NCBI GenBank assembly: GCA_937890875.1
Contig: CALAEB010000277.1
Span: forward strand, 1 to 7,286
Source: an uncultured Anaerolineaceae bacterium
GTDB taxonomy: Bacteria; Chloroflexota; Anaerolineae; Anaerolineales; Anaerolineaceae
Direction: 5' to 3'
DNA: 7,286 nt
Positions 1-5,998 of this stretch are shown here, piece after piece. Position 1 is the stretch's first letter. Each line of letters opens with the position of its first letter. Below the pieces are notes generated by a model. That model was not told the origin of the DNA, searched no databases, and was given only the letters and a program-made list of their open reading frames with translations. The translations under genes and the position numbers were made by a program.

Positions 1-278
1 ATCTGATCGAGGATCAGTTGGCGATCGGGTTCAAGAAAGTGAGCATCATCTCCCGGGATAACGGAAATGAGATTGCCGCCGCTTTGCGGGAGAAGGGATA
101 CGGCGTGACGGAGCTGCGCGGGATGGGCAAGGACGGCGAAGTGGAAATGGTCCAGACAAACGTGAAGCGGAAACATGTGCGGGATGTGGAAAAGATCGCC
201 AATCAGTTCGATCCCAAGGCGTTTATCACGGCGGATGATTTTTACCCGGTGAATCGCAGCGGTTTCTGGCGAAAATAA
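1..278 (+). CDS. UPF0316 family membrane protein, C-terminal DUF2179 domain (5' end missing)
   Basis: Only the last 91 codons are present. The frame enters at position 3 and stops with TAA at 276-278. The visible part opens with IEDQLAIGFKKV, which resembles the family pattern IEEKLALG at the junction between the N-terminal membrane domain and the soluble DUF2179 domain. It continues with a predicted alpha/beta fold: a 'GNEIAAALREKGYGVTEL' segment, a glycine-rich MGKDGEV turn, a strand ending in KRK, and a DPKAFITADD motif near the C-terminus, all typical of DUF2179. The TTG at position 18 lies inside the domain and is not the true start, which is upstream of the window. UPF0316 proteins are small integral membrane proteins of unknown function. 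YitT-type transporters also carry DUF2179, so that is the main alternative, but the IE-LA-G entry and the short tail fit UPF0316 better. Confidence 0.7.
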   Translation, partial: LIEDQLAIGFKKVSIISRDNGNEIAAALREKGYGVTELRGMGKDGEVEMVQTNVKRKHVRDVEKIANQFDPKAFITADDFYPVNRSGFWRK

Positions 279-293
279 ACGCTTTCCGAAAAT

Positions 294-324
294 AAAAATC
301 AGCCATCATCGATGGCTGATTTTT
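294..324. terminator. Perfect 14-bp hairpin terminator, bidirectional
   Basis: The arms at 294-307 and 311-324 are exact reverse complements around a three-base loop (ATC). The stem reads AAAAATCAGCCATC, so rightward transcription ends in TTTTT after a GC-containing stem, 16 bases after the UPF0316 stop codon. On the minus strand the stem is followed by TTTTTATTTTC, an even longer U-tract, so it should also stop leftward transcription. Confidence 0.9.
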
Positions 325-620
325 CTCAAAAGTGCAGTCTCTTTTCGTTAAAGGCTGCTGTCGGTTCTCGGAACGCCCCCTCCTGGAGAAACCCCTTGCA
401 TATCCATATAGTAGCATATTCGCCGATTTTTACAACCGTCTGCGTTACATCTATCCTTTATAAATGGGATTATTGTAACCTCTGCTATTGTCAAAGTGAT
501 TTGCCCATGGTAATGGCCTGAATTTCAACGGCATCCTGCCGAAGTTGTCCGAAAATGGCAGAATGGCCCCTCCCCGGGTTCAGGATGCCATCGTGAAATG
601 GCGGGTTTTGTTGGGGGAAA
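325..620. other. Intergenic stretch without a convincing gene
   Basis: No reading frame here has a ribosome site and a plausible protein. The visible structure is a leftward promoter candidate at 408-435, a 9-bp inverted repeat GGCATCCTG (530-538) with CAGGATGCC (581-589), and a small hairpin GCCAT (587-591) with ATGGC (598-602) followed by GGGTTTTGTT. I looked for a cobalamin riboswitch because a corrinoid gene follows, but found neither the B12-box sequence nor a GCCACTG-type core. Confidence 0.5.
408..435 (-). promoter_or_regulatory. Candidate leftward extended -10 promoter
   Basis: Read on the minus strand, TTGTAA (435-430) is followed after 16 bases by TACTAT (413-408), with TGC directly in front giving an extended -10. 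A transcript would start near position 401 and meet the minus-strand face of the hairpin at 294-324, giving an RNA of about 110-115 bases. It is supported by sequence pattern only. Confidence 0.35.
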
Positions 621-623
621 AAC

Positions 624-653
624 TTCTGGAAAAGCGCAATCTCTGTTTATAAT
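624..653 (+). promoter_or_regulatory. Probable promoter of the corrinoid adenosyltransferase gene
   Basis: A perfect TATAAT lies at 648-653, with TG two bases further upstream than a standard extended -10. The -35 region is poor (TTCTGG at 624-629, spacing 18). This leaves a leader of about 30 bases that ends in the ribosome site AGGAAAGG at 682-689, two bases before the start codon. Confidence 0.5.
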
Positions 654-691
654 TTGAGTTCGAAAACAAAAGCAGGAACTTAGGAAAGGCT

Positions 692-1249
692 ATGGATAAA
701 TTAATTTTTGATGAAAACCAGCAGGAAAGAAAAGGCCTGAATCTGCTGTATACCGGAAATGGCAAAGGCAAAACTACTGCCGCGTTGGGGATGATGTTCC
801 GTGCCTGGGGAAACGATTTTTCCGTAGGCTGCATCCAGTTTATCAAGTCGGCTTCAAGGGTCAAAGGCGAACGCGTTGCCTGTGAACGGATGGGTATTCC
901 CTTTTATACCATGGGAAAAGGTTTTGTATTTACGCCGGAAAGCAATTCAGTTCATGCCGATGCCGCGCTGGCGGCTTGGGAATTGGCGAAAAGCAAAATT
1001 CTTTCCCGGGAATTTGACTTTCTGGTACTGGATGAAATCACATATCCGATGAAGTTCGGCTGGCTCGATACGCAGGAAGTGATTACGTGGATCAAAGAAA
1101 ACAAGCCGCCGTTAATGCATCTGGTGATGACCGGACGGGACGCCCCGCAAGCGTTGATCGATTTTGCGGATATGGTGACGGAAGTGCGGGAAATCAAGCA
1201 TCATTTCACCACGCAGGGCATCATTGCACAGATCGGAATCGAATATTGA
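692..1249 (+). CDS. cobO: Corrinoid adenosyltransferase, CobO/BtuR (CobA) type
   Basis: The gene encodes 185 residues, the usual size for ATP:cob(I)alamin / cob(I)yrinic acid a,c-diamide adenosyltransferases of the P-loop CobO family. These cytoplasmic enzymes transfer the 5'-deoxyadenosyl group of ATP to reduced cobalt, making the active B12 coenzyme in synthesis or salvage. The sequence shows the family P-loop GNGKGKTT at residues 22-29 (normally binding ATP in a reversed orientation), the strand motif LVLDEITY at 111-118, TGRDAP at 147-152, and the C-terminal block running from KHHF to a terminal GIEY, where the family usually has KHPF and GIE. The ATG at 692 has AGGAAAGG just upstream and the alignment starts normally, so the start is secure. 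No other cobalamin gene is in the window, so the role in synthesis versus salvage cannot be told apart. It looks monocistronic: a promoter lies directly upstream and hairpins follow the stop. Confidence 0.92.
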   Translation: MDKLIFDENQQERKGLNLLYTGNGKGKTTAALGMMFRAWGNDFSVGCIQFIKSASRVKGERVACERMGIPFYTMGKGFVFTPESNSVHADAALAAWELAKSKILSREFDFLVLDEITYPMKFGWLDTQEVITWIKENKPPLMHLVMTGRDAPQALIDFADMVTEVREIKHHFTTQGIIAQIGIEY

Positions 1250-1290
1250 TCGCAGGAGCGCCCAGAGCTTCCGCCGCCAGCTTCATATTC

Positions 1291-1319
1291 CGGATTACTG
1301 TCAAGATGTCAGTAATCCG
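1291..1319 (+). terminator. Hairpin after the adenosyltransferase gene, possible terminator
   Basis: CGGATTACTG (1291-1300) pairs perfectly with CAGTAATCCG (1310-1319) around a nine-base loop. It lies 41 bases after the stop codon. The following AATTTTGGC is only a short U-tract, so termination may be weak or shared with the larger hairpin downstream. Confidence 0.5.
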
Positions 1320-1341
1320 AATTTTGGCAAAAATCTTTTTG

Positions 1342-1384
1342 TTGTTGTTTTGTCCCCACACGAAGTGTGGGGACAAAACAACAA
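1342..1384. repeat. 20-bp perfect hairpin with GAA loop (element A of a pair)
   Basis: The arms at 1342-1361 and 1365-1384 are exact reverse complements with a three-base GAA loop. The outer part is TTGTTG/CAACAA, and the core is GTCCCCACAC/GTGTGGGGAC. On the left it is bordered by AAAAATCTTTTT and on the right by the T-rich GTCTTTCTTTTT, so it may act as a rightward terminator. The same outer arms and a similar A-tract/T-tract border occur at 6103-6149 around a different core. Confidence 0.8.
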
Positions 1385-1446
1385 GTCTTTCTTTTTATTC
1401 GAAACAGACCCTGCATTTTCGAACGGCTGACATTTGAGGCAGTCCC

Positions 1447-1474
1447 TTGACGAAATCCGGTTAGTGGTTATAAT
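1447..1474 (+). promoter_or_regulatory. Strong sigma-70-type promoter of the tRNA genes
   Basis: TTGACG (1447-1452) and a perfect TATAAT (1469-1474) are separated by 16 bases. The predicted start is near 1481, about 36 bases before the first tRNA. Spacing and near-consensus boxes fit a strongly expressed stable-RNA promoter. Confidence 0.85.
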
Positions 1475-1516
1475 AGTGAGCGTTAAGGTACGAAAAAAAA
1501 TACAAAGAGCACACTT

Positions 1517-1589
1517 GCGGGCATAGTTCAGTTGGTAGAACACCTCCTTGCCAAGGAGAAGGTCACGAGTTCGAGTCTCGTTGCCCGCT
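1517..1589 (+). tRNA. tRNA-Gly (anticodon GCC)
   Basis: The 73-base cloverleaf has acceptor arms GCGGGCA (1517-1523) and TGCCCGC (1582-1588) with discriminator T at 1589, as usual for bacterial tRNA-Gly. The D-arm is GTTC/GAAC, the anticodon loop TTGCCAA carries GCC at 1550-1552, and the T-arm is ACGAG-TTCGAGT-CTCGT. The outermost anticodon-stem pair is a C-A mismatch, the rest pairs. No CCA is encoded: the discriminator is followed by CTTTTTTT, so the 3' end needs a CCA-adding enzyme. It decodes GGC and GGU. Confidence 0.98.
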
Positions 1590-1620
1590 CTTTTTTTAAA
1601 TAACCGGAAAGAACGAACAT

Positions 1621-1692
1621 GGCGACGTGGCCAAGTGGATAAGGCATGGGTCTGCAAAACCCTGATCATCGGTTCAAATCCGATCGTCGCCT
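1621..1692 (+). tRNA. tRNA-Cys (anticodon GCA)
   Basis: The 72-base cloverleaf has acceptor arms GGCGACG (1621-1627) and CGTCGCC (1685-1691) with discriminator T at 1692, the known identity base for cysteine. The anticodon loop CTGCAAA carries GCA at 1654-1656, and the T-arm ATCGG-TTCAAAT-CCGAT is perfect. The outermost anticodon-stem pair is T-T. CCA is not encoded. It follows tRNA-Gly by 31 bases with no promoter between, so both should come from one transcript. It decodes UGC and UGU. Confidence 0.98.
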
Positions 1693-1717
1693 CAACAAGG
1701 CGATTAATCAAAATAAA

Positions 1718-1756
1718 ACAAATTCCCCCGCTTGAGGGGGAATTTGTATTATTTTT
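1718..1756. terminator. 12-bp hairpin terminator after the tRNA genes
   Basis: ACAAATTCCCCC (1718-1729) pairs with GGGGGAATTTGT (1736-1747) around GCTTGA, followed by ATTATTTTTC. It ends the tRNA transcript. On the minus strand the stem is followed by TTTTATTTTG, so it can also stop transcripts arriving from the thioredoxin/CcdA-like gene to its right, which has no closer terminator that I can see. Confidence 0.9.
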
Positions 1757-1863
1757 CAGGAATTCGAAAAATCTGAGAGAGCGTTTCAAATAGAGAGCGC
1801 CACGATTCTCCTCTTTCGCTAAATTCGACTTTTTGGCACTCGAACCATTATTTCGAATGGCTG

Positions 1864-3222
1864 TTATTTTTTCTTTTGGGCGGCTTTCTTCTGCTTCGGT
1901 CTTTTGTGCCCGATATAAATTCCGAATTCGGGAAGGATTTTGGATACCAGCAAAAGAATAAACAGCGTCAGAAGAATCGCAAGCGCGAACACAGCCAGCG
2001 TGTGCAGGAAATCGTTCATCCAGGCGGGGTTGATGATCATCACCAGTGATAATGTCACCATCAGACAACCGCTGAACAGCTTCAGGATCTGCCCGTGCTT
2101 CTCTTGCATGCGGGAAGATTTCATGGTGATCACGGCGATGAAAAAGATGACCAGCTCATCCAGCTGATAGATCAGCATGTATAAGAGCAGCAGCAAGATG
2201 AAAGTCAGCTTTGATGCGTTATGCGAGACCAGCAGGTTGCTCCAGATCACCGGGAAAGCAGCCGTGCAGGAAAACTCGATCAGGGAAACCCCGGCTGCCA
2301 GAATAATGGTTGCTCCGACCATCGCCCAGACGTTTTCGCTGGAATTCATTACATTCCGCATTTTCTGATAAATTCCGGGCTTCTGGGAATCCTGAATGGT
2401 TAATGAAACGCCTTCCTTAAAAAAGAAGTAATCTTTCAGATTGATTATCCCCAAAACCAGCGTCAGGATTGCCACTGCGACCTGAATCCATTTCATGAAA
2501 CTGACGTACGTCAGAATGGTGAATACGCCGGTGATAAACAGTGCGTAAATACCCGCGGTGACTGTCAGGAAAACCAACCCGATGATGACCGTCTTTTTCC
2601 GCGAATTGGTATGGACGATCATTGCCAGCAGCATCGTCAGCACCCATAACGAACATGGATTGACCCCGTCCACCAGCCCGATGATCACCGTACTGAGGAA
2701 AAGCGACTGGTTTTCGAGATTGATTTCGCCGATCAACGGGAGGGTGATTACCGAAGCGGGTTTCATAACCGGCGGTTCCAGGTTCTGGATGCCGTCAACG
2801 ATATCCTGCGGATCGACGACACCCTGTTCAATTCCATCCTGGATGGCCCGCTCCATTTCTTTTTGTTTATCAACGTTGAAGCCAACCCAATATTCGTTTC
2901 CGATGAATGTCACCGGGACGCCGCTGGGCTCAAACCCATACGCATCCGCGAATTTTTCGATAACCGGCAGGTTTTCCGGATGTTTCCACAGTTCGAAGTC
3001 ATGGATCACAAGCTGATCACCGTATTTTTGCGTCATTTCTTCCAGAAAAACTTCCTGTTCAGCACAATGCGGACAACCGTCACCCCAGAAAAAATACATA
3101 TTAACGACATAATTTGTCGGAGTCTCTGCTGCGGCCGCGGAAAAGACGGTTCCGGTGAGCACAAAAAACAATGTGAGTAGCAGGAACAATAAGAGGAAAT
3201 GATTTCGTCTCAATAAATTCAT
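1864..3222 (-). CDS. Thioredoxin-domain protein fused to a CcdA/DsbD-like thiol-redox membrane domain
   Basis: The 452-residue product starts with a signal or anchor segment (residues 8-30, ending SAAAAE). A thioredoxin-fold domain follows, with the redox motif GDGCPHC (C50, C53) and a VPVTF cis-proline loop (P103), predicted outside the membrane. The C-terminal half has about seven membrane segments and two conserved cysteines in CcdA/DsbD-type settings, GLVDGVNPC (C190) and EFSCTAAFP (C319). YQLDELVIF at 352-360 is another family-like block, and the tail is lysine-rich. By analogy with CcdA/DsbD, the membrane cysteine pair would carry electrons from cytoplasmic thioredoxin to the external thioredoxin domain, which would then reduce extracytoplasmic disulfides. 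DsbD instead has its thioredoxin domain at the C-terminus. The ATG at 3222-3220 has a good ribosome site (AAAGGAC, eight bases upstream). The substrate is unknown. Confidence 0.82.
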   Translation of the reverse strand: MNLLRRNHFLLLFLLLTLFFVLTGTVFSAAAAETPTNYVVNMYFFWGDGCPHCAEQEVFLEEMTQKYGDQLVIHDFELWKHPENLPVIEKFADAYGFEPSGVPVTFIGNEYWVGFNVDKQKEMERAIQDGIEQGVVDPQDIVDGIQNLEPPVMKPASVITLPLIGEINLENQSLFLSTVIIGLVDGVNPCSLWVLTMLLAMIVHTNSRKKTVIIGLVFLTVTAGIYALFITGVFTILTYVSFMKWIQVAVAILTLVLGIINLKDYFFFKEGVSLTIQDSQKPGIYQKMRNVMNSSENVWAMVGATIILAAGVSLIEFSCTAAFPVIWSNLLVSHNASKLTFILLLLLYMLIYQLDELVIFFIAVITMKSSRMQEKHGQILKLFSGCLMVTLSLVMIINPAWMNDFLHTLAVFALAILLTLFILLLVSKILPEFGIYIGHKRPKQKKAAQKKK

Positions 3223-3352
3223 GGGTATTGTCCTTTTTCCATAATAAATTGCCCTTAATGTTGATTTTACCGTAAAGTGAAATCGCAGATGTGGTTAATA
3301 AACAACAGAATCGGATTCAGTTACGGACGTATATAAAAATTAGCTTAAATTT

Positions 3353-3910
3353 TCAGAGAATTTTTCCCAGCCCGCTGACGGTGACCGTTCCATCCGGATG
3401 GATGAAAACCTCGTTGGTTGGCAGGCCGGTAAAATCCGCTTGCGTGTACCGGTCCGACACGAACCAGAGCGTCTGATTCCCGGAAGGAAGGTAATGCCGG
3501 AGATCCGGTTGCCGATCCCTGTTGTAAGGGCCGCAGATCAAGGCGTCTGCCAGCCGAATGCAATCCTGCCAGGAGGGTTCTGAAATCAGCTTTTCTTTGG
3601 GAAACCCGCTGAAAATGACTACGGAGCGGTTTGATTGCTGTTTGAAAAGCGTCAGAAATTCCGTCAGTAGTTCTGCCTGCTCAAAAGGTTCGCCGCCGCT
3701 GATGGTGAGCCCTTCCGTTTCCGGAGGCATCGTGGTGCGCAAAGCGTCTGCCAGCGCGCCGGCAGAGAATAATTCGCCGCCGGTTGACGCGTGTGTCTGC
3801 GGATTGAAACAGCCGGGGCAGTTCAGCGTGCACCCCTGCAGCCAGATCACGGAACGGATCCCCGGCCCGTTCGCGCTGCTGCCGTGCAGAATCGCATGGA
3901 TCCGCAGCAC
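3353..3910 (-). CDS. Single-cluster radical SAM protein, NrdG/activase-like
   Basis: The 185-residue product has the activase layout. GPGIRSVIWLQGC leads into a CX3CX2C cluster motif (C27, C31, C34) that binds one 4Fe-4S cluster and S-adenosylmethionine. ISGGEPFEQ (70-78) is the SAM-binding GGE motif, VVIFSGF (97-103) a core strand, and DALICGPY (122-129) the late conserved strand. Proteins of this size make glycyl radicals on partner enzymes such as anaerobic ribonucleotide reductase. The opening LRIHAI and CFNPQTH resemble a sister group annotated as '4Fe-4S single cluster' proteins rather than classic NrdG. No glycyl radical enzyme is present here. The start is GTG at 3910 with GGGGG six bases upstream. 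The frame stays open further upstream but has no better start. It lies 103 bases after the DUF2997-type gene on the same strand, probably co-transcribed. The oxygen-sensitive cluster suggests anaerobic use. Confidence 0.85.
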   Translation of the reverse strand: MLRIHAILHGSSANGPGIRSVIWLQGCTLNCPGCFNPQTHASTGGELFSAGALADALRTTMPPETEGLTISGGEPFEQAELLTEFLTLFKQQSNRSVVIFSGFPKEKLISEPSWQDCIRLADALICGPYNRDRQPDLRHYLPSGNQTLWFVSDRYTQADFTGLPTNEVFIHPDGTVTVSGLGKIL

Positions 3911-4013
3911 GATCAGCCCCCGGTATTCCGAATCGCTGTTTTTTCTGCTGGTGTGTGTCCCGACGGCGGAAAAGGCAGCGGCACTGACGCCGTGCCGAGC
4001 GGATTCCCTGTCG

Positions 4014-4235
4014 TCAACCGCGCCTCACGCGTATTTTATCCTGTTGATGCACTTTCCGCGCAACCGGCTGTTCGAGGTATTCAGGCGTCATCTCGCGGCT
4101 GCGTATCTTTCCTCCGAGGATCTCTTCCAGCGCTGCAGTTGAATCCAGACAAGCTTCCCCCGGGATGCCGTTTACCCGCACGCGGAGATTCCCTTTTTCA
4201 TCAATTGTGATTTCAATTTCTTCAAGTTCGGACAC
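4014..4235 (-). CDS. DUF2997-type small protein
   Basis: The 73-residue acidic-to-basic protein reads like DUF2997. It has an alternating strand EIEITIDEKGNLRVRVNGI, then PGEACLDSTAALEEILG, then REMTPEYLEQ, which fits the family pattern of a strand hairpin, a 'G-xx-C-xx-T' helix and an EYYEQ-like end. C29 in GEAC is the conserved cysteine. A basic tail (RKVHQQDKIRVRRG) follows. The start is GTG at 4235 with a strong Shine-Dalgarno AAGGAGGG eight bases away, so the gene is well translated on its own. The family has no assigned biochemical function. From memory, relatives often sit beside DUF1257, a Ycf46-like AAA protein or small iron-sulfur proteins, none of which except the radical SAM gene is seen here. 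A carrier or substrate role for the radical SAM protein is only an inference from gene order. Confidence 0.75.
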   Translation of the reverse strand: MSELEEIEITIDEKGNLRVRVNGIPGEACLDSTAALEEILGGKIRSREMTPEYLEQPVARKVHQQDKIRVRRG

Positions 4236-4417
4236 TACTGGTCCCTCCTTCTTCCGGAAATTCGGAAAATGAAACCTGTAAATTTTTTTGTAGCGTTATT
4301 GGACGGGACCGGGGCAGACAAGATAACAAGAAACTTGATCCCGCTGTTTTCTTTTGCGCTTTGAACAAAACTCTGTTTTCCGGCGGGCGGCTTGCTCACA
4401 AGAGGCAGGCGTGGTTG

Positions 4418-5998
4418 TCAGGCCAGCCTGATCACCGGAAATTTCGAAAACAGTACATCTCCGGTTTTCAGATCTGTCGCGCTTAACAATAACATCTTAT
4501 TCGGGTCAATTTCAAAAGTCGTTTCAAAACGTGCTTCTCCTTTTTGAGCGGGAGGTGACGCTTTCAGGAACGCCGGCGCTTGTTCGTTCATCCAGTGAAG
4601 CGATTGGGCCGAATGTTCCTGTTCTGTCAGCGGAAGCAGCCGGACCTCCCCGTTTTCGGCGAACAGAATCTCGTAGTGGTCCGCCGGAAGAACGGTTTGG
4701 CGGCTGATCTCATAAATCGCCAGCCCAAGCAGTGTCTGCCCTTCACAGGCGGCCTTGACCTTTACTGCGGCCACCGGCCCGCTGGTCGGATAATGGGTTC
4801 CTTTTCGGATAATTGGATGAAAAGCATAATCCCCGCTTTTCGGATCCCGGTAACGCACGGCGTAGTCATGCTGGATAAAATCGTAGACATCCATGCCGCC
4901 TGCGAAACAGGCTGCACCGCGGGCAACCGCTCCCATAGGTTCTCCCGGCAAAATTTTTTCTTCCCCCAGCAAATTCGCCAGGGACTGATGCACTGCGGGA
5001 ATTTGGCAGCTCCCGCCGACCGGGATCACTTTACCGAGGCGATCTTTCGGATAGCCGTGGTCCGTGGCTTGCAGGATTGTTTCTTGGATCTGTTCCCGAA
5101 TGATCCGGAACAATCCGCGCTGCTCAAAGAGGCGCTCCAGGAAACTCCGGTCATATTCTGCCGACAGCCGCCGCCCGTCCGCCAGTTTGAGATCGAAAAC
5201 GGCCGTTTCCTGTTCGGAAAGGTTCAGTTTCAGCTGCTCACAATTCTGCAGCAAGCCGCGGCTGCTCCCAAGGATTGCCGGGTCCTGCGGAGAAAGGGAA
5301 TGATCCCGGCAGATTTCCTCATAAATCCAGCGGTCCAGCACTGCGCCGCCGATTCCGCAGCCGGATTTTCCGGCAATCGAACAGAACCGGCCGGCTTTCT
5401 CCCCATCTGAAGCGGAAGCTTCCTGTACAACCGCGGCGACTGCCTGGAGCGTACTCCCGCCGAAGTCAAATAACAGGAAGGCATCGCCCGGATGAACGGT
5501 TTCACCATATCCGGCGGCCGCTGCCGCTGCCTCGTCCACGATCCGGATTCTGCGGTTTTCACCCCGCATGTTCAGCGTTGTCAACCAATTCTCGTAATGC
5601 TCAAAAGCCTCCAGCGGAACACTCAGCGTAATCTCCGCCGGGTCGAACGATGCTTGGGCAGAAGCCGAAATTTCAATCAGTTTCAAAAAGTCTTCCGCGG
5701 CTTGCTGTGCGCTGATTTTTCCCAGCGCGGTCTGAATGCTGTATGGACTGCGCAACCCGATATAGCGTTTCATCCAGCGGAAGGTCTGCGGGGAAGCAAG
5801 CAGCCCGGCGCGGACTACTTGGTTCCCCGCCAGGATTTTCCCTCCGGGCGCATAATGGATCAGCGAAGGGATCACAAATCCGGGCTCTCCGCCATATTCG
5901 TCCAGCCGGAGCGTTCCGGCAGCGCCTCTTTCCGGGTCCCAGATTGCGAGCACCGTGTTCGAATTGCCAAAATCAATCGCAAGTTTGTTTGTCTTCAT
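4418..5998 (-). CDS. Hsp70/DnaK-like ATPase lacking the helical lid
   Basis: From ATG at 5998-5996 the product is 526 residues. The actin-type ATPase domain is complete: phosphate-1 AIDFGNSNTVLAIWD (7-21), the lysine region RWMKRYIGL (74-82), RIVDEAAAAAAGYG (152-165), phosphate-2 LLFDFGGST (175-183), adenosine motif VIPVGGSCQIPAVHQ (324-338) and EPMGAVARGAA (353-363). After residue 390, YAFHPIIRKGTHYPTSG and FEIDPNKMLLLSATDLKTG match the beta substrate-binding domain. The protein ends just after it, about 100 residues short of DnaK, so the alpha-helical lid is missing. The proline of the usual NEPTAAA motif is alanine here. No dnaJ or grpE is nearby, and the partners are the DUF2997-type and radical SAM genes downstream, so this is likely a specialised client chaperone. 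A TTG at 6028 could add ten residues, but the alignment favours the ATG. That ATG overlaps an upstream stop codon as ATGA. Confidence 0.9.
   Translation of the reverse strand: MKTNKLAIDFGNSNTVLAIWDPERGAAGTLRLDEYGGEPGFVIPSLIHYAPGGKILAGNQVVRAGLLASPQTFRWMKRYIGLRSPYSIQTALGKISAQQAAEDFLKLIEISASAQASFDPAEITLSVPLEAFEHYENWLTTLNMRGENRRIRIVDEAAAAAAGYGETVHPGDAFLLFDFGGSTLQAVAAVVQEASASDGEKAGRFCSIAGKSGCGIGGAVLDRWIYEEICRDHSLSPQDPAILGSSRGLLQNCEQLKLNLSEQETAVFDLKLADGRRLSAEYDRSFLERLFEQRGLFRIIREQIQETILQATDHGYPKDRLGKVIPVGGSCQIPAVHQSLANLLGEEKILPGEPMGAVARGAACFAGGMDVYDFIQHDYAVRYRDPKSGDYAFHPIIRKGTHYPTSGPVAAVKVKAACEGQTLLGLAIYEISRQTVLPADHYEILFAENGEVRLLPLTEQEHSAQSLHWMNEQAPAFLKASPPAQKGEARFETTFEIDPNKMLLLSATDLKTGDVLFSKFPVIRLA

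Noticed and set aside
226..417. 63-codon minus-strand frame starting at 417
   Set aside because: It starts inside the candidate -10 box, crosses the terminator hairpin and overlaps the UPF0316 gene antisense, with no ribosome site.
456..577. Minus-strand frame reading ILPFSDNFGRMPLKFRPL and onward, as a possible gene remnant
   Set aside because: It is under 45 codons, has no ribosome site, and I cannot assign it to a family. A protein search would be needed before calling it a pseudogene.
325..691. Cobalamin riboswitch before the corrinoid adenosyltransferase
   Set aside because: No B12-box or GCCACTG-like core was found, and the apparent promoter leaves a leader of only about 30 bases.
1301..2068. 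Long open frame of 255 codons on the minus strand
   Set aside because: It runs antisense through both tRNAs, the hairpins and the end of the thioredoxin/CcdA-like gene. Parts such as ETRTRDLLLGKEVFYQLNYAR-like and TIGFEPMIRVLQ-like strings are well-known false translations of tRNA-Gly and tRNA-Cys antisense strands.
3558..4142. 194-codon open frame on the plus strand
   Set aside because: It overlaps the radical SAM and DUF2997-type genes on the other strand and has a composition typical of a shadow frame.
4580..5410. 276-codon open frame on the plus strand
   Set aside because: It lies wholly inside the Hsp70-like gene in an opposite frame, has no ribosome site or recognisable domain, and the minus-strand product is unmistakable.
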